Shown here: positions 1-7,042 of the stretch, piece after piece
Numbering within the stretch: the stretch's first letter is position 1
How the letters are laid out: each line of letters starts with the position of its first letter
Source of the DNA: Planctomycetota bacterium
GTDB lineage: Bacteria; Planctomycetota; Planctomycetia; Pirellulales; Pirellulaceae
Reading direction: 5' to 3'
Assembly: GCA_963205385.1 (NCBI GenBank)
Contig: CAUJKE010000283.1
Coordinates: 1 to 45,976 of the forward strand
Length of the DNA: 45,976 bases
Position numbers and translations under genes: made by a program
Notes under the pieces: generated by a model
What the model was told of the DNA's origin: nothing
The model's input: the letters and a program-made list of their open reading frames with translations, nothing else
Databases searched by the model: none

Positions 1-753
1 CGGTTGCGCGTGATTCGTGAAGCCAACCTGCCGGATAGCGAAATTGATGATCGCGGTTTGCCGCTCGAGGAATTGGGTCAGGCGTTTGCCGAGCTGCTCG
101 ACCGCGGGAGCGACCCTTACCAAGCCGCGCCGGAGCCGGAACCGATGGGCGAAGTGCCAGCCGTGGCGCGACCAGAACCGCTGAATGTCGAAACGGGACT
201 TCCCGAGGCTGACGATGATGCGTGCGCCGTTTCGCCCCGCACGATTCTCGAGGCCATGCTCTTTATTGGCCACCCCGCGAACGAGTCGCTCACGAGCCAA
301 CAAGTCGCCGGGCTGATGCGCGGCGTCCGCCCGGAAGAGATTGACGAGCTGGTCATCGAACTGAACGACGAGTATCGCGCGGACGAAGCTCCCTATTACA
401 TCGCCTCGGTGGGGGCCGGATATCGCTTGACCTTGCACGACGAGTTCGCCGGACTCCACACGCAGTTTCTTGGCAAAGTGCGCGAAGTGAAGCTCTCGCA
501 GTTCGCGGTGGATACGCTCGCGATTGTCGCCTATCAACAGCCGATCGCGCGCAGCGAAATCGACCGCCTCCGCGGGAAGCCATCCGGCGCGCTGCTCTCA
601 CAACTAGTGCGGCGCGATCTCCTCAAAGCCGAACGCACCCAGACCAAACCGCGCGAGTTGCGCTACACCACTACCGCGCGATTCCTGCAACTGTTCGGGC
701 TCTCAAGCCTGGACGATTTGCCACGCAGCCAAGAGCTGGAACGGAATTTGTAA
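1..753 (+). CDS. scpB: Segregation and condensation protein B (5' end at window edge)
   Basis: ScpB is the winged-helix accessory subunit of the bacterial SMC-ScpAB condensin complex, which acts on the nucleoid in chromosome segregation. The frame is open to base 1, and the first usable codon inside the window is a TTG at base 4, so the true start may lie upstream. The ScpB core begins around residue 77 (SPRTILEAMLFIG) and carries the typical QFAVDTLAIVAYQQPIAR and RGKPSGALL segments of the second winged helix, ending near residue 235. The first 75 residues are an acidic, proline-rich extension not found in short ScpB proteins. scpA might lie just upstream, but it is outside the window. The family call is secure; the N-terminus is not. 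Confidence 0.9.
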   Translation, partial: RLRVIREANLPDSEIDDRGLPLEELGQAFAELLDRGSDPYQAAPEPEPMGEVPAVARPEPLNVETGLPEADDDACAVSPRTILEAMLFIGHPANESLTSQQVAGLMRGVRPEEIDELVIELNDEYRADEAPYYIASVGAGYRLTLHDEFAGLHTQFLGKVREVKLSQFAVDTLAIVAYQQPIARSEIDRLRGKPSGALLSQLVRRDLLKAERTQTKPRELRYTTTARFLQLFGLSSLDDLPRSQELERNL

Positions 754-828
754 GATCAGAGATCAAGACCAAAGAGACCAGCAAGACAGGCATAACCGTA
801 GCCGCCAACGAGGAAGCTACAATCTTGG

Positions 829-1191
829 TTGCCACCGAATAACTTGTGTGTGTCCTTTTTGGTTCGGCAGGGTTACAAGAGCAAAGACGCAAAGCGCCAG
901 AACGCCGATATCGCGAACGCGGCGACGGCCTACACGAAAGCGTACCTACCATGCGCCGCAATACTATCGACGCAAATCGATGGCGACATCCTGTACCGAT
1001 ACAGAGGCGAGAAATGGGCAGTCATCACCGGCATCGTGGGTGCAAAGAATCCGCTGATATCCACCTACGACTTCATGCGAGATGTTGTCGGCTATGACTT
1101 GGCAGGTTTTTTCAAGAGAAACAGAAAGCTCCTTCGCAAGGAGGTGGAATTCGTTCTGAAAGCGTTACTTACACCGGAGGGCCAAGGATGA
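829..1191 (+). CDS. Small protein coupled to the downstream methyltransferase, possibly 5'-truncated
   Basis: A frame of about 120 codons whose TGA overlaps the ATG of the next gene (ATGA at 1188-1191), a typical translational-coupling join. Residues from about 25 look like real protein (ANAATAYTKAYLPCAAI, then YDFMRDVVGYDLAGFF and a lysine-rich end). There is no ATG; the start is a TTG without a Shine-Dalgarno site, and the first 15-20 codons look non-coding, so the gene may have lost its 5' end. I do not recognise the family. Position directly before a modification methylase suggests a restriction-modification partner or its remnant, but no nuclease motif (PD-(D/E)xK, HNH) is visible. Confidence 0.5.
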   Translation: MPPNNLCVSFLVRQGYKSKDAKRQNADIANAATAYTKAYLPCAAILSTQIDGDILYRYRGEKWAVITGIVGAKNPLISTYDFMRDVVGYDLAGFFKRNRKLLRKEVEFVLKALLTPEGQG

Positions 1192-2426
1192 ATTCACTTC
1201 CCCCGCGAGATCAGCTTCGACAGCGGGCTGAGTACACCTACAAGTTCAATGCTAAGACTGGGAGACATGGCTGGCTCAGGCTAACCCCTGCCTATTCTTT
1301 GAAAATCGTTGAGGAATTGGTCATTGGCCAGATCAATGCGCAGCGGGTTTTGGATCCGTTTTGCGGGACGGGGACAACGGCGCTTTGCGCTGCATATCAC
1401 GATCACGAAGGTGTAACCACTGACATTAATCCGTTCCTTGTCTGGCTTGCGCAGGCCAAGATCGCGCACTACTCGCCGACAAGTATCGAGATGACCCGGG
1501 TTGCCTGCGCGCAAGCGCTCACACTCGTTGCCGACCGCGCAATCGAACCTGTGTCGGCCCCACCGATATTCAACATCGAACGCTGGTGGAGTCCAGAGGC
1601 GCTGGAATTCCTCTGTCTACTTCGCGCCGCGATTGAGCACGTCACGAAACCCGATACCGATGCCCGTAACTTACTGCTAGTAGCGTTCTGCCGCACGTTG
1701 ATTGAGCAGTCAAATGCCGCTTTCAACCACCAGTCGATGTCCTTCAAACGCGATGATCAACAAGCTTCCTTGTTTCCCGATGATCGAGGGTCCGTATTCG
1801 AGGCGGATGTTCAATTTGTGCTGAGTGGCGCCGCTGAGAATCCTACAGGCTCGGCGTCGGTTGTCCTTGCTGACTCGCGAGGGCTGACAAAGGCCCTTTC
1901 GGGTCCGTTCGATTCGGTCATTACTTCGCCGCCTTACGCCAATCGCATGTCCTATATTCGTGAGTTGCGCCCATACATGTACTGGCTGGGATTTCTCCAG
2001 AACGGCAGAGATGCGGGTGAACTCGATTGGATCGCCATCGGTGGAACTTGGGGAATTGCAACAAGTCGGCTCACGGACTGGGAGCGCCCAGAGAAGCATT
2101 TCAAGAGCTCGCATCTGCCAGACGCTCTTCAGGCCATCGCGCATTCCGAGAACAAGAACGGGGTCTTGCTTGCCAAGTATGTAGCAAAGTACTTCGATGA
2201 CATGTGGGCGCATTTTTGTGGACTGCCCGAATTACTGGCTTTTGGCGCGGAATTACACTACATCGTCGGGAACTCTTCGTTCTATGGAACGCTTGTTTCC
2301 ACTGAGCGGCTGTACGCCGAGATGCTTTCTCAGCTAGGGTTCTCGCAAGTCGAATGTAGACCTATTCGTAAACGGAACTCCAAGAAGGAACTTATCGAAT
2401 TCGATGTCGTGGCCCGATGGAAGTAA
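1188..2426 (+). CDS. DNA methyltransferase, probably N4-cytosine type (TSPPY)
   Basis: S-adenosylmethionine-dependent DNA amino-methyltransferase of 412 residues. The SAM-binding motif is DPFCGTGTT at residues 56-64, followed by the acidic TTDINPF strand end. The catalytic motif is TSPPY at about 246-250; SPPY is usual for N4-cytosine enzymes. About 185 residues separate the two motifs and could hold the target-recognition region, so the motif order is SAM site first. The ATG overlaps the stop of the small upstream frame by ATGA. The gene reads visibly richer in A+T than its neighbours, which suggests horizontal transfer. No recognisable endonuclease gene follows, so it is either an orphan methylase or one whose partner is lost or is the small upstream gene. 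The specificity cannot be read from sequence. Confidence 0.85.
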   Translation: MNSLPPRDQLRQRAEYTYKFNAKTGRHGWLRLTPAYSLKIVEELVIGQINAQRVLDPFCGTGTTALCAAYHDHEGVTTDINPFLVWLAQAKIAHYSPTSIEMTRVACAQALTLVADRAIEPVSAPPIFNIERWWSPEALEFLCLLRAAIEHVTKPDTDARNLLLVAFCRTLIEQSNAAFNHQSMSFKRDDQQASLFPDDRGSVFEADVQFVLSGAAENPTGSASVVLADSRGLTKALSGPFDSVITSPPYANRMSYIRELRPYMYWLGFLQNGRDAGELDWIAIGGTWGIATSRLTDWERPEKHFKSSHLPDALQAIAHSENKNGVLLAKYVAKYFDDMWAHFCGLPELLAFGAELHYIVGNSSFYGTLVSTERLYAEMLSQLGFSQVECRPIRKRNSKKELIEFDVVARWK

Positions 2427-2470
2427 CCGCTAACCATTAAGGCCTAGACTTCGCGAGCTTGCGAGCGGAA

Positions 2471-2524
2471 GCCCAAAGCCTCTGTTCAAGATGCCCGGTT
2501 GACCAACCGAGCTATACACCACCT
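2471..2524 (-). other. tRNA-like remnant (5' half)
   Basis: Read on the minus strand, this stretch begins with a tRNA-like 5' end: GGTGGTGTATAGCTCGGTTGG, shown here only to the D-loop, then a GCTC/GGGC D-stem. It continues into an imperfect anticodon arm (GCATC-TTGAACA-GAGGC, one mismatch; GAA in anticodon position). No GGTTCGAATCC-type T-arm and no 3' acceptor strand follow, so it is not a functional tRNA. It lies between the foreign-looking methyltransferase and the helicase and could mark a former integration point. Confidence 0.35.
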
Positions 2525-2582
2525 GCGTAACGCTTACCCTGATCGCCAACAAGAACTAGTGAACGTCCCCAGAAAAACTTGA

Positions 2583-2632
2583 CCGTGATTCAAGCTTCGC
2601 CCACTGGCTGTGGATTTCATCCTGAATCACGG
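2583..2632. terminator. Inverted repeat between convergent genes, possible bidirectional terminator
   Basis: Perfect 10-bp inverted repeat CCGTGATTCA (2583-2592) and TGAATCACGG (2623-2632) with a 30-base loop, lying between the convergent methyltransferase and helicase genes. There is no U-run on either side, so an intrinsic-terminator role is only suggested by position. Confidence 0.4.
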
Positions 2633-2644
2633 GAATTACGCTCC

Positions 2645-4636
2645 TTACACCCGGTCTTCGATTACCTCGCAGTCTGGTAGGCTCTGGAGGAAGGTTTTGC
2701 CGTAGGGCTTGGATTTGATGCGGGGGTCGAGGATTACGACCATACCGTGATCGCGCTGGGTGCGGATGAGTCGCCCGAAGCCTTGGCGTAACTTAAGTAC
2801 GGCCTCGGGCAGTTGATAGTCCATGAACGGATTTCCGCCGGCTTCACGGATCGCTTCGAGGCGCGCTTCCAGGAGCGGCATGTCCGGCACGGCGAAGGGG
2901 AGCTTGGTGATGATCACGTTTTGCAGCGCGTCGCCGGGGACATCGACTCCTTGCCAGAAGCTATCGGTGCCGAACAGCACGCCGTGAGGATTTTCCTTGA
3001 AGCGTTCGAGCAACAAGTGGCGCGGCGCGCCATCCGCCTGGCTGTAGAGGGCGAGCTTTTGCCGGGTCAGCCACGGCGTGAGTTCGTTCACGACGCGCTG
3101 CAGCAAGTCGTAACTGGTGAAGAGCACAAACGCGTGTCCCTGGGTGCGCTCGAGATATTTCTGAATCAGCGGCACGCACGCTCGTTCATACGCCTGTTTC
3201 TGGGCGCTGGGGTCGGGTAGTCCCGTCACCAACACGAGTTTGGCTTGCTGGCGATAGTTGAACGGACTGCCGACGCGAACCGTTTGGGCTTGCGTCAGTC
3301 CGATCCGCGCGCGAAAGAATTGAAACGTATCGTCCTTGCCAACCGCCAAGGTGGCGCTCGTCAGGATGACGCTGCGAACGCGGTCGAACAGTTCCGCCCG
3401 CAACACGGGGCCGACGTCGATGGGCGCCGCCGACAGCGTGACCCGCGTGCGGCCGTAGCGCGAGGCGTTCGACTGGACCCAGTACACGGCCCCGGTGATG
3501 GCTTGCTTGATCCATTGATCAACTTCATCCGCCAAGAGCTTGAGCCGATCGTGCAGCGACAGGAGATCCTGTTGATCCGACTCGTCGTCCTGCTTTTCCG
3601 CCAGGCGGCGCACGTGCAGCGCGACCTTGAGCAACTCCGGACTGAGGCGATTGACGACGATGCCGGGATCGTGAATTCGCCCGTTCGTCAGACGCTGTTC
3701 TTGCACGAACGCGACGACTTGTTGAAAAAACTCGTCCGCGCGGAACAGCGCGTCGCTCACTGCCTGTTGGCCGACCAGATCCTGGTGGTGCACCAGGAGC
3801 CCTTTGTTGGTGCGATCGTTGTACAACTTATGCAGCACGTACTGCACTTGCCCGCTGGTGACGCCGAGTCCCAAATGATCGCCGGCGACGCTTTCCAGCG
3901 TGTGGGCTTCATCGAAGATCACGGCGTCGTAGTTCGGCAGGATCGATACATCGGCGCGCCGCAGGGCCAGGTCGCTGAAGAACAAGGCGTGGTTCACGAC
4001 GAGGACTTGGGCGTTTTGGGCCCGTTTGCGGGCCTGGAAGTAAAAGCAGTTCGCGTACGTCGGACATTTTCGCCCCAGGCAGTTACCGCTATCGCTGGCG
4101 ACTTCGTCCCACACCGCCGGCAGCGGCTTGTGGGCGAGATCGCTGAGCGAGCCGTCGTGCGTCCGCTGGGACCACGCGAGGAGCTCGCGCAGTTCGTCGA
4201 ACTCGTCCGCCGAGACGAACGTCTGCTTCGCCCGCTTCACGGCGCTTGCGAGCCGCCGCAGGCTCAGATAGTTCCGTCGCCCTTTAACCAGCACGGCGGA
4301 AAACTCGCGCGGCAGCACGGCGTTGAGGAGCGGCAAGTCCTTGTGGATGAGCTGTTCCTGCAGCGCGATGGTGTGCGTGGAGACGATGAGCCGCTTGATG
4401 GGGGCGTCGCCTTCTTCCTCCGGCCTGGTCGCCGCCAAGATGGCGGGCACGAGATAGCCGAAACTCTTGCCGACGCCGGTCCCCGCTTCGACGACGAGGT
4501 GCTCGCCTTTGTCCAGGGCTGCCGCAACCGCGTCGGCCATCGCCAACTGCTGGTCGCGATGTTCGTAGTGCGGGAGCCGAGCGGCTATCCGCCCCGTTGG
4601 CCCCAAAATGTCGGTTGAAGTGAGCATGGAACGCAT
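2645..4636 (-). CDS. DinG/XPD-type ATP-dependent DNA helicase
   Basis: Superfamily 2 helicase of the DinG/Rad3/XPD group, 663 residues, expected to unwind DNA 5' to 3' in repair or R-loop and G4 removal. Seen: Walker A AGTGVGKS at residues 51-58, Walker B DEAH at 242-245, motif VI region QGFGRLIRTQRD and the GTDSFWQGVDVPG block. The Fe-S loop has three of the four usual cysteines (C186, C191, C197), but the first ligand, normally Cys in a GRxNYLC context, is Ser here (NYLSLRR, about residue 125). ATG at 4636 was chosen; a second in-frame Met lies three codons later. The first roughly 20 residues are not conserved family sequence. Transcribed alone, convergent with the methyltransferase. Confidence 0.9.
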   Translation of the reverse strand: MRSMLTSTDILGPTGRIAARLPHYEHRDQQLAMADAVAAALDKGEHLVVEAGTGVGKSFGYLVPAILAATRPEEEGDAPIKRLIVSTHTIALQEQLIHKDLPLLNAVLPREFSAVLVKGRRNYLSLRRLASAVKRAKQTFVSADEFDELRELLAWSQRTHDGSLSDLAHKPLPAVWDEVASDSGNCLGRKCPTYANCFYFQARKRAQNAQVLVVNHALFFSDLALRRADVSILPNYDAVIFDEAHTLESVAGDHLGLGVTSGQVQYVLHKLYNDRTNKGLLVHHQDLVGQQAVSDALFRADEFFQQVVAFVQEQRLTNGRIHDPGIVVNRLSPELLKVALHVRRLAEKQDDESDQQDLLSLHDRLKLLADEVDQWIKQAITGAVYWVQSNASRYGRTRVTLSAAPIDVGPVLRAELFDRVRSVILTSATLAVGKDDTFQFFRARIGLTQAQTVRVGSPFNYRQQAKLVLVTGLPDPSAQKQAYERACVPLIQKYLERTQGHAFVLFTSYDLLQRVVNELTPWLTRQKLALYSQADGAPRHLLLERFKENPHGVLFGTDSFWQGVDVPGDALQNVIITKLPFAVPDMPLLEARLEAIREAGGNPFMDYQLPEAVLKLRQGFGRLIRTQRDHGMVVILDPRIKSKPYGKTFLQSLPDCEVIEDRV

Positions 4637-4712
4637 CCGTTCGAGCCGCCGAGAGGATGTCTGCTCGGCGAGAATCCTGAGCAGTCCTTATCCTACCGTG
4701 GATGCGACCATC

Positions 4713-4742
4713 GTAGCAGGCAGTCTCTCGCGAGCCGGCTAC
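4713..4742 (+). repeat. GTAGCAGGC-type short repeat at the sulfatase stop codon
   Basis: Begins GTAGCAGGCAGTCTC and ends GGCTAC, so the ends (GTAGC/GCTAC) are inverted. The last bases include the stop codon (4739-4741) of the minus-strand sulfatase. The same ATCGTAGCAGGC start recurs at 6943 and 42648, and in inverted orientation at 7042. Confidence 0.6.
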
Positions 4743-6142
4743 TTTTTCTTCTTCTGCCGCCCGGCTCCTTGCCGCGACTTGGCGTCAAGCTCCGTCGCCA
4801 TCCCTCGATCCCCTTGCTGCAGCATCCAGGCATCCAAGGCCTGGCCTAATCGCGTTTGAACTTCGGCGTAGTGCGGGTCGCCAGCGAGGTTGTTGGTTTC
4901 CTCGGGATCGGTAGCGAGGTCGTACAATTCTTCCGCGGGGCGTTTGAAAAGCCACTCGATGCGGGCGGCGAGTTTCGGATCGTGCTGGGCGTCTGTCTGC
5001 CACGACGTAATCGGCTCCCCTTGATGAATGCCGCTAATCGAATAGCGATTCTCCGGCGCTAGATTGCGAATCAGCTTATAGCGCGCGTCGCGCGCGGCGC
5101 GGATCGGATACGGCTGTTTGTAACCGTTGATGCCGACCGTCGTATGCTGCGCGAAGACGACGTCGCGATGCTGATCCGCCAGCCCTTTCAGAACCGGCAA
5201 GAAGCTCTTCCCGTCGAAACCGCGCGCGCCGTTGGCGTCGGGGCAGCCGGTGTCGATCTTCGTTGGATCGATCCCAGCGGCGGCGAGGAACGTGGGGGGG
5301 ACATCGACATACTGCACGAGCGCGTCGCTATGCGCGCCGGCCTTGACCACGCCGGGCCAGCGGACCACGGTGGCGACGCGAATGCCGTTGTCATACAGCG
5401 ACCACTTCCCGCCATAAGGGAACGAACTTCCCTGCTCGCTCACAAACATCACCAGCGTGTTTTGGACTTGTTTGGTTTCGCGCAGGATGCGCATTAACTC
5501 GCCAACTTGCGAGTCGAACTGCGTGATCTCCGCGTAGTATGCGGCGAGTTGCTTGCGGGTGACTTCGTTGTCGTGCAGATACGGCGGGACTTTCAGCCTG
5601 GCGGGGTCATATTTGTCTTGTGGCCCGCGTGTCCACGGGCTATGCGGATCGTGCGAAGCGTAGACCAACAGCCACGGTTGGTCGGCGTTTTGGGTAACGT
5701 AAGCGCGCGTGGCGGCGAAGTCGTCCGGCCCTTGGCCGAGATGTTCGTAGGGAAAGGTCTGCGGCGGACCGATGTGTTCCTTTCCCTGTAAGGCCACGCG
5801 ATAGCCGCTGCGCTTGAGATACGTAAACATGCTGTGCGTGCCGTTATACGCCCGCGTGTGATTGGGATACGCTCCCGACCGCATGCTGTAGAGCCCGGTG
5901 TAGAGCGCATGGCGGCATGGCGAACAGGTGGGGGCGGGCGTGAACATGCCGCGGAGCTGCATCCCTTCGGCGGCGAGCTGGTCGAGGTGCGGCGTGTGAA
6001 TGTCCCGGTTGCCGGTGAAGCCCAGGTCTCGCCAGTTCAAGTCGTCGGCGACGATGAGCAACAAGTTTGGCCGCTCGGCCGCGAAGACGTTCGCGCCGAT
6101 CAACGTGAAGAGGCAGCCGAGCAGTAGTACGATGGGTTTCAT
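4739..6142 (-). CDS. Secreted type I sulfatase
   Basis: Arylsulfatase-family enzyme of 467 residues, expected to hydrolyse sulfate esters outside the cytoplasm after its active-site cysteine is converted to formylglycine. ATG at 6142 is followed by a signal peptide (MKPIVLLLGCLFTLIGANVFAA) and the family start RPNLLLIVADDLNW with metal-binding Asp33/Asp34. The maturation motif is CSPCR at residues 73-77: Cys, Pro and Arg are kept, but the usual Ser/Ala at the fourth position is Cys. GKEHIG, ASHDPHSPW and the closing EELYDLATDPEETNNL block are all present. The C-terminus is a lysine run. It starts 22 bases after the stop of the creatininase-family gene on the same strand, so the two probably form an operon. 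The substrate is unknown. Confidence 0.92.
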   Translation of the reverse strand: MKPIVLLLGCLFTLIGANVFAAERPNLLLIVADDLNWRDLGFTGNRDIHTPHLDQLAAEGMQLRGMFTPAPTCSPCRHALYTGLYSMRSGAYPNHTRAYNGTHSMFTYLKRSGYRVALQGKEHIGPPQTFPYEHLGQGPDDFAATRAYVTQNADQPWLLVYASHDPHSPWTRGPQDKYDPARLKVPPYLHDNEVTRKQLAAYYAEITQFDSQVGELMRILRETKQVQNTLVMFVSEQGSSFPYGGKWSLYDNGIRVATVVRWPGVVKAGAHSDALVQYVDVPPTFLAAAGIDPTKIDTGCPDANGARGFDGKSFLPVLKGLADQHRDVVFAQHTTVGINGYKQPYPIRAARDARYKLIRNLAPENRYSISGIHQGEPITSWQTDAQHDPKLAARIEWLFKRPAEELYDLATDPEETNNLAGDPHYAEVQTRLGQALDAWMLQQGDRGMATELDAKSRQGAGRQKKKK

Positions 6143-6164
6143 CAAGGTCACGCTGCGGGAGGCA

Positions 6165-6944
6165 TTAGAACGGGAAGCTGTCGTTGAGTTCCGCATCGGA
6201 GAGTTCGACGAGGAACTTGCCAATCCGGTCCGTGAGGACTTCCATCGTCCGCAAGGCTTTTTTGGCGTCGGCCTTGTGGGGATAGCCGGAGCCGCTGGCG
6301 GTGGTGAGCAAATGCCAAGGGCGGGTGATGGAGACCCAGCCGCGGTTGACGGCTTCGAAGCGCGTCTTGGCGGTCGCGCCGTCGTCGCCGGTGAGTTGGC
6401 CGTCCGGCGTTTTATCGACCAGGTGCGGTTGATAGGCGAGCATGAACGACGTCTCCATCTCGCCAGCATGGTCGTCGACGTGCTCGTAGATCTCCTGATA
6501 TACATCGCTGAAGCTGGTGAACCAATTGCAGAGAAAGACGTGCGCGTCGACGTGGCTATACAACTCGCGGAGCAGCGGCTTCATTTCGTTGCCGCCGTGA
6601 CTGTTGAGGAGCACAATTTTCTTCACGCCGCTGCGCGAGACCGACTCCACAATGTCGGTGACGAAGCGGTAGAGGGTCGAGGGCTGCACGTTCACCGCGA
6701 GCGGGAACTTGACCATGTTGGTCTCGGTCCCGTAGGGGATCGTCGGCAACAGCACCACCTTGGCCCCTTGGTTGTGCGCCGCTTCGCAAATCTTCTCGCC
6801 GATCACGGTCCCTTCGAACATATCCGTGCCGTAGGGGAGGTGATAGTTGTGCGGCTCGGTGGCCCCCAGCGGCAACACGGCCACTTCATAAGGATGGTTT
6901 TGGGTATAGCCGTAGTTGGTTTCAGCGAGAATGTAGTGGCGCAT
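6165..6944 (-). CDS. Creatininase-family metal-dependent amidohydrolase
   Basis: Member of the creatininase/formamide-hydrolase fold, 259 residues, usual family length. Metal and active-site segments are visible: LGATEPHNYHLPYGTDMFEG (Glu, His and Asp ligands near residues 30-40), LNSHGGNE around residue 115, and DDHAGEMETS around 155. The family hydrolyses small cyclic or linear amides such as creatinine or pterin/flavin intermediates; the substrate here cannot be told. It is followed after 22 bases by a secreted sulfatase, which suggests co-transcription without explaining a joint function. The ATG at 6944 directly abuts a GTAGCAGGC repeat, so the upstream region has no Shine-Dalgarno site. 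Confidence 0.88.
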   Translation of the reverse strand: MRHYILAETNYGYTQNHPYEVAVLPLGATEPHNYHLPYGTDMFEGTVIGEKICEAAHNQGAKVVLLPTIPYGTETNMVKFPLAVNVQPSTLYRFVTDIVESVSRSGVKKIVLLNSHGGNEMKPLLRELYSHVDAHVFLCNWFTSFSDVYQEIYEHVDDHAGEMETSFMLAYQPHLVDKTPDGQLTGDDGATAKTRFEAVNRGWVSITRPWHLLTTASGSGYPHKADAKKALRTMEVLTDRIGKFLVELSDAELNDSFPF

Positions 6945-6945
6945 C

Positions 6946-7042
6946 GTAGCAGGCAGTCGCCGACTGCCGTCCCAGGGGTGAGGTTAGACTTTGATGGTGG
7001 GGGCGTTCTTGGCGAACGGCACAGGGGAGTCTGCCTGCTACT
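6946..7042. repeat. Short element with terminal inverted repeats (MITE-like)
   Basis: 97 bases bounded by GTAGCAGGCAGTC (6946-6958) and its inverted partner GAGTCTGCCTGCTAC (7028-7042). The left end also forms its own hairpin (GGCAGTC, spacer, GACTGCC). It fills the gap between two minus-strand genes, ending one base from the stop codon of the zinc-ribbon protein and beginning one base after the start codon of the creatininase gene. No coding capacity. Confidence 0.6.

Noticed and set aside
3245..4618. A 457-codon plus-strand frame opposite the helicase gene
   Set aside because: It is a shadow of the minus-strand helicase; no family motif, and an unnatural composition rich in Val, Gln and Arg.
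6143..6505. A 588-codon frame that would extend the sulfatase about 120 residues upstream
   Set aside because: The extra part is an antisense-like, Ser/Arg-rich translation inside the creatininase gene; ATG 6142 gives a proper signal peptide and normal family length.
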